From positions 682,001 to 746,000 of the forward strand of contig CBDFLL010000004.1 of the NCBI GenBank assembly GCA_965249205.1: a DNA stretch of 64,000 nucleotides, in the 5' to 3' direction. Made by a program: the position numbers and the translations under genes. Of this stretch, positions 59,168 through 64,000 are shown piece by piece; the first letter of the stretch is position 1; the number at the start of each line of letters is the position of its first letter. The notes under the pieces were generated by a model. It did not search any database and was not told the DNA's origin. It saw nothing but the letters and a program-made list of their open reading frames with translations. This DNA is from JAQBVV01 sp965249205. GTDB lineage: Bacteria > Acidobacteriota > Vicinamibacteria > Vicinamibacterales > UBA2999.

Positions 59168-60321
59168 GGCGTGGGCTCCGCTGGGACGAGGCTGAGTGCA
59201 CCGGGCGTGTCGGGCGTGTCGAGCGCCGCGAAGAGCGGTCCGCCGGTCTGGAACTGCGCCATGGCCGCCCCGATCCGCGCCTCGGCGATCCGGACGTACT
59301 CGGCCTCGCGCTCCATGCCGAGGAAACGCATCTGCTCATGGACGCAGGCGATCCCGGTCGTGCCCGAGCCAGCAAAGGGGTCGAGCACCAGGCCGCCGGG
59401 CGGCGTGACGAGGCGCACCAGCCAGCGCATCAGCGCCACGGGCTTCACCGTCGGATGGTGGTTGCGGCGCCCTCTGGACGTGCGCCCAGCCCCAGCACGG
59501 GCATTGTTCAGCCCCGCTGAGCCCGCCTTCCGCCCGCCTGTCAGCTCGCCGGCGGTTTTCAGCGGGAGGTGGTCGCAGCCGGCCTCGCGTTCCGCCGTTG
59601 ACGTTTTGGGGCAGTAGAAGAAACGCGACACGGCATGGCCCACCTGTGTGTCCAGACAGGCTGAGGCGTGCTCATCGAGGGCGACGTTTGGCGGCCAGCG
59701 GCCGTCACCATCAAGACGACAACCATCGATCTGCAGTCCGCCCGTGCCGTGCGCCGCATGACACACCGTCGCCGGGCCCTGACACGGGGCGCGCGCCAGC
59801 AGGATCGGTTCATACATCGGCTTGAGCGCGGTGCCGACGGTCTTGTCCGCATCCAGCCACATCGACTTCGGCATCCCTTTTCCGTGAAGCCACAGGAGTT
59901 GGTCCCGGATCTCAAAGCCGGCGTCCTCGACCCCCATGACCACACGATGCGCGGTGCGGGGGCTCATGCAGACCAGGAGATACGCCCCAGGCTTGAGCAC
60001 GCGCAGGACCGCCGACGCTCAGGCGTGTGTCCACGCGTGAAACCGTCGATTCGCCGCCGCTGAGCGGTCATACTCGACCGCCGCCCCTCCACACCAGTGT
60101 CCGCGCCCGACCATGTTGGGGTTCGGGTGGGTGAGGGCGTTCGTGTCCATGTGCGTGCGGTGCTGTGCGACGACCGACGGGGCGAACGTGTCCCACTCCC
60201 GACCCAGAAACCCGATGCCGTAGGGTGGATCTGTTGCGCAGGCGTCGATGCTGGCGGACTCGAGCGTGGCGAGCACGTCGAGGCAGTCGCCGGTGACGAG
60301 GCGCCACGTATTCAGGCTCAC
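59158..60321 (-). pseudogene. phage DNA methylase with one in-frame TGA
   Basis: A beta-class N6/N4 methylase (about 387 codons) in one frame, broken only by TGA at 60019-60021. The 5' part has VTGDCLDVLATLESASIDACATDPPYGIG (trimmed) with the DPPY catalytic motif. The 3' part has LKPGAYLLVCMSPRT, QLLWLHGKGMPKS, NHHPTVKPVALMRWL and VLDPFAGSGTTGIAC (SAM motif). The context HAWTHA-stop-ASAVLRVLKPG suggests a Trp (TGG) changed to TGA. GTG 60321 overlaps the previous stop (GTGA). The 3' part could restart at ATG 60000 but would lack DPPY. Confidence 0.85.
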
Positions 60322-60758
60322 GTCGCCTCCAGCTCCTCCAGGGACGTGATGACCGGCGTGCCGATGCACAGCGCATAGTCCCGCTCGGCCACCGCGCCCG
60401 GACTCGTCTCCCAGCGCGGCAGCAGCAGCACGTGCGTGCAGCGATCGATCACGGCGCAGTCGTACGCCAACCACTGCGGCCGATCGATCGCCCACGTCGA
60501 CGGGAACGCGCCGAGCGCATGTGGGCTAAACGCCGGGATGCCCCGCGCCACGCAGTCGAAGAACACCCGCAGGCCCGCTGCCACGTTGTCTTCGACGCTG
60601 TACCCGTGCGCGGCCGTCATCGGCCCCGAGAGATAGACGAACAGATCGCGCCGCACCGTTTGACCCAACAGTCCTCCGTTCGACGTGCTCCTCACATTCA
60701 TCGTGCGCGTCTTCGCACCCGCCACCGTGGCATCTTCAAATTGCAACCACCGGCTCAT
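60318..60758 (-). CDS. DUF4406-type (deoxyribosyltransferase-like) prophage protein
   Basis: A 146-residue protein. From about residue 40: LFVYLSGPMTAAHGYSVEDNVAAGLRVF (trimmed), then ECS-like GIPAFSPHALG, YDCAVIDRCTHVLLLP and SPGAVAERDYALCIGTPVI. This is the nucleoside 2-deoxyribosyltransferase-like fold of DUF4406. Such proteins in phages may act on nucleotides. The first 40 residues have no similarity, so the start may be internal. Confidence 0.75.
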   Translation of the reverse strand: MSRWLQFEDATVAGAKTRTMNVRSTSNGGLLGQTVRRDLFVYLSGPMTAAHGYSVEDNVAAGLRVFFDCVARGIPAFSPHALGAFPSTWAIDRPQWLAYDCAVIDRCTHVLLLPRWETSPGAVAERDYALCIGTPVITSLEELEAT

Positions 60759-61053
60759 CGCTTGGCTCTCCTGATCCATCGAGTGTCGGGAATTCCCGCA
60801 CGCGCAGATCCTCCGGCCACTCGGCGATGTCGCCGCCCTTCGGGTCGCGCACAGCGTTCACCCGCGGCTCCAGCTCGTTCGTCCACCATCCATCGGGCCG
60901 CGCCCCGAGTTGCTTCACGAACACCGGTACATGGGCCGAGCGACAGTCCCGCACGAGGTCGCGCATCCAGCCCAGGTCGCAGATAGGTATTCCATTGGCT
61001 CCCGCTCCCTCCCTCAACTCCCCGACGATAGTCAGCCACCGACCTACATCACC
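60736..61053 (-). pseudogene. C-terminal fragment of phage Gp37/Gp68-type (DUF5131) protein
   Basis: The frame reads LTIVGELREGAGANGIPICDLGWMRDLVRDC, then PVFVKQLGARPDGWW and DPKGGDIAEWPEDLRVREFP. These are the last third of DUF5131 radical-SAM-like proteins. The N-terminal TGIEWT...NPV.GC part is absent and no credible start is seen, so it is truncated. Confidence 0.7.
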
Positions 61054-61418
61054 TCGCGACCGCTCACCGGAGGCATGTCGTTGCTTTTGGCGGCACGCGC
61101 CCAAGCCGTTCTGCACGAGCGGCACATTCGCTGCTTGACTAGCGAGTCGTAGGCCAACTCGCTAGTACGCCCGCATGCACACCGATCGGTAGGCTTCGGT
61201 ATCGGCGCGCGCCTGACAGGATGGTGCCCACTGGCAACACGAGCCGCTGCCCTGATCAGCATGTCGGGGAAGGGCTCCCCCTTCTTGCGGCGGATATGCA
61301 CGTGCGCCTCAATGGTCGTGATGAATCCTCGCCGCCATCGTGAAGCGGACACCGATGTCAGGCTCACCTTGAGGTGGTTGCACGTATCAAGCTCGGACAA
61401 CGCTTCATCCAAGGTCAT
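61044..61418 (-). CDS. prophage protein with C-terminal zinc ribbon
   Basis: A 124-residue protein. An N-terminal helical part (MTLDEALSELDTCNHLKVSL) is followed by IEAHVHIRRKKGEPFPDMLIRAA and a zinc ribbon (CACGRTSELAYDSLVKQRMCRSC, trimmed to the Cys pairs). ATG 61418 has an AGGAGG site eight bases upstream, which decides against the earlier GTG at 61472. Function unknown. Confidence 0.6.
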   Translation of the reverse strand: MTLDEALSELDTCNHLKVSLTSVSASRWRRGFITTIEAHVHIRRKKGEPFPDMLIRAAARVASGHHPVRRAPIPKPTDRCACGRTSELAYDSLVKQRMCRSCRTAWARAAKSNDMPPVSGREVM

Positions 61419-61475
61419 TCGCGGATTCCTCCTCACTATTCGCTCCCTCCAGACGAGCGAGAGTCCCGACACTTA

Positions 61476-61571
61476 CTCACGATCCATGTAGGCACGGATC
61501 ACTTCCGCGGCGACCTGCGGGACGATGGCATTGCCGTAGGCGCGCAGCTGCCCCACGCTGGCCGTCATCAC
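61476..61571 (-). pseudogene. C-terminal fragment of C5 DNA-cytosine methylase
   Basis: A 31-codon frame reading VGQLRAYGNAIVPQVAAEVIRAY, which is the conserved end (motif X region) of phage cytosine-C5 methylases. All earlier motifs are missing. Its ATG overlaps the DUF4326 stop (TGATG), so translation is possible but the product cannot be an enzyme. Confidence 0.65.
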
Positions 61572-61924
61572 AGTGCCCTCCCGCCATCGTTTGCAAGGTC
61601 CAGCAGCACGTCGGCGTGACACGGTGCGTCGAGCGGACACCAGCAGGCCAAGTCCTTACCGCGCAATTCGCGCCGCACGTCGTCGACCGTGATCCACACC
61701 GCCGGGATTTTTCCTCGTGGCCAGCGATCAGGCGGAATCGAACTCCACGCCCCTTCCCGCTGCAGGAAATCCCGAAACAAGTCCGTCGCGATTCGCCGAT
61801 TGGACACGCGCGCCCGCTCGTCCACCACAAACGGATTGCCCCACTTCGACGGGCGTGACACGACGACCGTATTCGGCGGCAGCCGCCACCCCTTCCGCCG
61901 CGAGCGTTGAATCCGCTTCGGCAT
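61568..61924 (-). CDS. DUF4326 prophage protein
   Basis: A 118-residue protein with the DUF4326 pattern: PPNTVVVSRPSKWGNPFVV, a central variable part, RRELRGKDLACWCPLDAPCHADVLLDLAN (trimmed). The CWCP..CHAD.LL end is diagnostic. Common in phages; function unknown. Confidence 0.82.
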   Translation of the reverse strand: MPKRIQRSRRKGWRLPPNTVVVSRPSKWGNPFVVDERARVSNRRIATDLFRDFLQREGAWSSIPPDRWPRGKIPAVWITVDDVRRELRGKDLACWCPLDAPCHADVLLDLANDGGRAL

Positions 61925-62281
61925 CTACCCCTCGTCCTCCGATTGTGAGTCGGCCTCCCCTCGCGCCTTGGCGATCAGCGCACGTAGCTCCGCCACATTC
62001 ACCGTCGGACCGCCATAGGGCATCCCGTGGATGTCAGCCACCTGGCACGCCCCTTTCAGCTCGTCGCTGTCAATGACGGCCAGCGCCTGTTCGAGCGCCG
62101 CCAGCAGCTCGGGCGCGGCGGCGACCAGGTGCGCATCGGCGGCCCGGGCGAACCGTCCGCGCAGTGGCTCTGGCGGTCCGTCGACCTCAAGCCCAAGCCC
62201 GCAGCTCTCGTCGTCGTACGGGCTCTTGCCGACACAGCGGTGACGGACCGTCCACGGCCCTGGCGTGTGCAACCGCCTCAT
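61925..62281 (-). CDS. HTPGPW-type phage protein
   Basis: A 118-residue protein starting MRRLHTPGPWTV and containing ADAHLVAAAPELLAALEQALAVI, the usual layout of a small phage protein family of unknown role. The start was chosen at the residue where the HTPGPW motif is five residues in. Confidence 0.78.
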   Translation of the reverse strand: MRRLHTPGPWTVRHRCVGKSPYDDESCGLGLEVDGPPEPLRGRFARAADAHLVAAAPELLAALEQALAVIDSDELKGACQVADIHGMPYGGPTVNVAELRALIAKARGEADSQSEDEG

Positions 62282-62300
62282 CCTCCGTTCACCCGCCGGA

Positions 62301-62501
62301 TCATGGATGTCCTCCCTCCTGCGCCTCATACGCCACGCGGCAGGCGCAACGCACGAGCGCGGGCAACGGAATCGCACTGCCCGATCTCGGCGCCCGATAG
62401 ACCGTCGTCCACCCGCTGCTGTTGCAGCCGTCCCGCCGGCACGGGATGAAGCGCGGGCCGGACGGAGCCGGCGCGGCACGCGGGGATCGCCCGCGCCTCA
62501 T
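62301..62501 (-). CDS. small Cys-containing prophage protein
   Basis: A 66-residue protein with RFIPCRRDGCNSSGWTTVYR and LVRCACRVAYEA, i.e. CxxxxC and CxC pairs suggesting a zinc-binding fold. The start overlaps the upstream stop by four bases. Confidence 0.5.
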   Translation of the reverse strand: MRRGRSPRAAPAPSGPRFIPCRRDGCNSSGWTTVYRAPRSGSAIPLPALVRCACRVAYEAQEGGHP

Positions 62502-62812
62502 ACGCCCGCCCCCAGCGCGCGCCGGAGCCAGTCCCAGGTGGCTGGCGCGTGGATCTGGGCCGGCGTGACGTGGATCACCCGCCAGCCTTGCGCTGCGCCC
62601 TCGCTCCACTTCTCGAAGTCCCGCAGCTGCCCCGCGCCGCGCGAGTGCTTCCCCCGCGTCCAGACGCCGCCATTGACTTCGAGCGCGATCCGTCGGTCGG
62701 GCCACGCCCAGTCCCAGCGCCAGCGCCGCGGCGGGCTGAAGCGATGCTCGGCCACCGGCACCGGCAGGCCGTGCACCACGCAAAGCCGATCCACCGTGAG
62801 GCTCCGCGTCAT
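62498..62812 (-). CDS. phage VRR/DUF559-like endonuclease
   Basis: A 104-residue protein. RFSPPRRWRWDWAWPDRRIALEVNGGVW gives the nuclease signature (RxxxDxxxP...ALEVxGG: Asp and Glu-x-Asn/Lys-like), followed by HSRGAGQLRDFEKWSEGAAQGWRVIHVTP. This matches small phage nucleases of the restriction-endonuclease fold, thought to process recombination or packaging intermediates. Complete length. Confidence 0.75.
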   Translation of the reverse strand: MTRSLTVDRLCVVHGLPVPVAEHRFSPPRRWRWDWAWPDRRIALEVNGGVWTRGKHSRGAGQLRDFEKWSEGAAQGWRVIHVTPAQIHAPATWDWLRRALGAGV

Positions 62813-62837
62813 GCCGCCTCGTACCACGCGCGCCCGG

Positions 62838-63035
62838 TCACGCTGACACGCCTGCCGGCGTCTGGGCGCGGCGCTCCTCCTCAAGGACCGCTGCCCGTGC
62901 GTCGTGCAGCTCCCGTCGGACGTCGGCCTCGAGCGCCAGCATGTCGGCGTGCGCCACCTCCACGGACCGCCGCACGCGCTGCACCGCCTGCGCCCAGCGC
63001 ACCGCCCGTTCGAGTCGCTTCCCCGCATCGGTCAT
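62838..63035 (-). CDS. small prophage coiled-coil protein
   Basis: A 65-residue, highly charged, probably fully helical protein (KRLERAVRWAQAVQRVRR, MLALEADVRRELHDARAAV). Its ATG overlaps the helicase stop by four bases. It may be an accessory of replication, by position only. Confidence 0.5.
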   Translation of the reverse strand: MTDAGKRLERAVRWAQAVQRVRRSVEVAHADMLALEADVRRELHDARAAVLEEERRAQTPAGVSA

Positions 63036-64000
63036 CGACGGGCCTCCAGTTCCGCGAAACGGTACTGCTCGCCCCGCCACACCAGGTCCACGCTGGCCGT
63101 CGGCCCGTTGCGCTGCTTGGCGATGATGAGTTCGGCCGGCGCCGTGGCGACGACGACCCCATCGCGCGTCGGTGGCGGGCGATGAATCAGGAGCACCAGG
63201 TCCGCGTCCTGCTCGAGCGCCCCGGATTCCCGGAGGTCGCTCAGCTGCGGCCGCTTGTCGGCGCGCTCCTCCACCTTCCGGGACAGTTGGCAGAGCGCCA
63301 CCAGCGGCACGCCCAGTTCGCGGGCGACCTGTTTCAGGAGCCGCGCGGTCGCGGCCACCGCCTGTTCCCGGGACTCGGCCCGCCCGTGCTGCACCAACTG
63401 GAGGTAGTCGACGAGGATGAGCCCCAATCCGTGTTGCGCCTTGAGGCGCCGGGCGCGGCTCCGGACCTGCAGCGGGCTCACGGCGCCGCTGTCGTCGAGC
63501 CAGAAGTGCCGCTGGCTGAAGGCGGTGAGCGCGAGGCCGACCTGCGTCTGGTCGCCCGTCGAGAGCTGCCCGCACTGCAGGTGATGGCCGTCGACGTGGG
63601 CGAGGGTGGCCAGGACCCGGAAGGCCTGCTCCTGCTGGCTCATCTCGACCGAGAAGAACGCGACCGGCTGCGTCTGGGCGACATGCAGCGCCCACTGCAG
63701 GGCGAGACTCGATTTCCCGGTGCTGGGCCGCCCCGCGAGGATGACGAGCGAGCCGGGCTGCAGGCCGCGGGTGTAGTGATCCAGATCCGCGAGGCCAGTC
63801 GACACCCCGGTCACCGGCTGCCGCGCCGCGGTCAACGCCTCGAGGACCGGATAGATCTCGCGCGACATCTGCGCCGCCGATACCAGGTCGCCGAGCACCG
63901 CCTGGTGGCTGACGGCGAGCAGCGCGCGCTCGGCCTGGTCGATGAGCGCCACCGGGTCCTCCAGGTCGTAGGCGGCCGTCAGGAGGCGGTTCGCAACAGC
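63032..64000 (-). CDS. DnaB-like replicative helicase of prophage (5' end outside)
   Basis: The last 322 residues of a DnaB-family helicase. The end of the N-terminal domain is followed by GVSTGLADLDHYTRGLQPGSLVILAGRPSTGKSSLAL (trimmed), where GRPSTGKSS is Walker A. Then FFSVEMSQQEQAFR, GLILVDYLQLVQ (Walker B), PLVALCQLSRKVEERADKRP and DLRESGALEQDADLVLLIHR (sensor and Arg finger region). The gene enters from the right edge. It is a strong marker of a phage replication module. Confidence 0.92.
   Translation of the reverse strand, partial: AVANRLLTAAYDLEDPVALIDQAERALLAVSHQAVLGDLVSAAQMSREIYPVLEALTAARQPVTGVSTGLADLDHYTRGLQPGSLVILAGRPSTGKSSLALQWALHVAQTQPVAFFSVEMSQQEQAFRVLATLAHVDGHHLQCGQLSTGDQTQVGLALTAFSQRHFWLDDSGAVSPLQVRSRARRLKAQHGLGLILVDYLQLVQHGRAESREQAVAATARLLKQVARELGVPLVALCQLSRKVEERADKRPQLSDLRESGALEQDADLVLLIHRPPPTRDGVVVATAPAELIIAKQRNGPTASVDLVWRGEQYRFAELEARR

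Noticed and set aside
59158..60321. Genome-wide TGA reassignment
   Set aside because: TGA ends many intact genes in the window (for example the overlapping GTGA and ATGA junctions), so the internal TGA is better explained as a local mutation.
1..64000. CRISPR array
   Set aside because: No regularly spaced short direct repeats and no cas genes were seen; repeats present are IS copies and palindromic elements.

Overview
The window looks like a chromosomal segment of an Acidobacteriota bacterium, probably of the Vicinamibacteria type. The evidence is high GC throughout, a VWFA-related protein of the acidobacterial type (32633-34822), large TonB-dependent receptors with an N-terminal carboxypeptidase-regulatory-like domain (29340-32306, 41604-44048), and acidobacterial-style secreted proteins. 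This is inference from protein content; no rRNA is present. The DNA is heavily rearranged by mobile elements: three copies of an IS5-like element, three of an IS1595-family element, one each of IS630, IS3, IS256 and IS481 types, an IS256 remnant and several miniature non-coding elements.

Layout. 1-4968 is a stack of IS elements (IS5-like, IS630 with an HTH passenger gene, IS1595, IS3) with one small membrane protein gene (DUF6249 type) between them. 4970-8543 is a decayed phage-like module on the plus strand: methylase remnant, ATPase fragment, secreted HNH nuclease, ParB-methylase, and two small overlapping genes. 8521-10719 holds an IS256 remnant, a low-GC TIR-like (DUF1863) gene, a right-truncated IS5-like copy and a palindrome-ended repeat. 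10805-19790 is ordinary chromosome: small Cys-rich protein, M20 peptidase, TPR protein, ClC channel, MBL-fold hydrolase, ABC ATPase, SRPBCC protein, two TVP38/TMEM64 proteins, NrtS, and a PiT transporter fragment. 19804-24984 (minus) carries a radical SAM/arsenite-methyltransferase-like fusion, an FAD disulfide reductase and a frameshifted DUF3179 gene.

24987-29063 is the most coherent regulatory unit. It is a bufferin-type RiPP operon (bufA precursor, bufB DUF692, bufC DUF2063, DoxX) transcribed away from an ECF sigma factor (frameshifted) and an NrsF anti-sigma gene. The divergent region has a GTAACC-N16-CGAA promoter on the bufA strand. bufC carries a 245-bp miniature element that leaves the reading frame open.

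29340-48647 holds TonB receptors, the VWFA protein, a PHP phosphoesterase, ilvA, tadA, tRNA-Ser(CGA) followed at once by an IS481 element, two lipoproteins and a fused 2-oxoacid dehydrogenase E1. 48648-56546 is again mobile-element rich: an intact IS5-like copy with CTAG duplications, a 383-bp triple-hairpin element, an MBL-fold protein, and one ECF sigma gene interrupted twice (IS256 and IS1595). In both cases the target duplications let the original 234-codon frame be rebuilt exactly. Its anti-sigma gene follows. 57258-58519 has two small orphan genes. 58620-64000 (minus) is a compact prophage early region (DnaB-like helicase running off the window, nuclease, HTPGPW protein, DUF4326, methylases) with several broken genes, including a methylase with one in-frame TGA. 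Pieces of the same methylase at 4970-5095 link the left phage-like module to this type of prophage.
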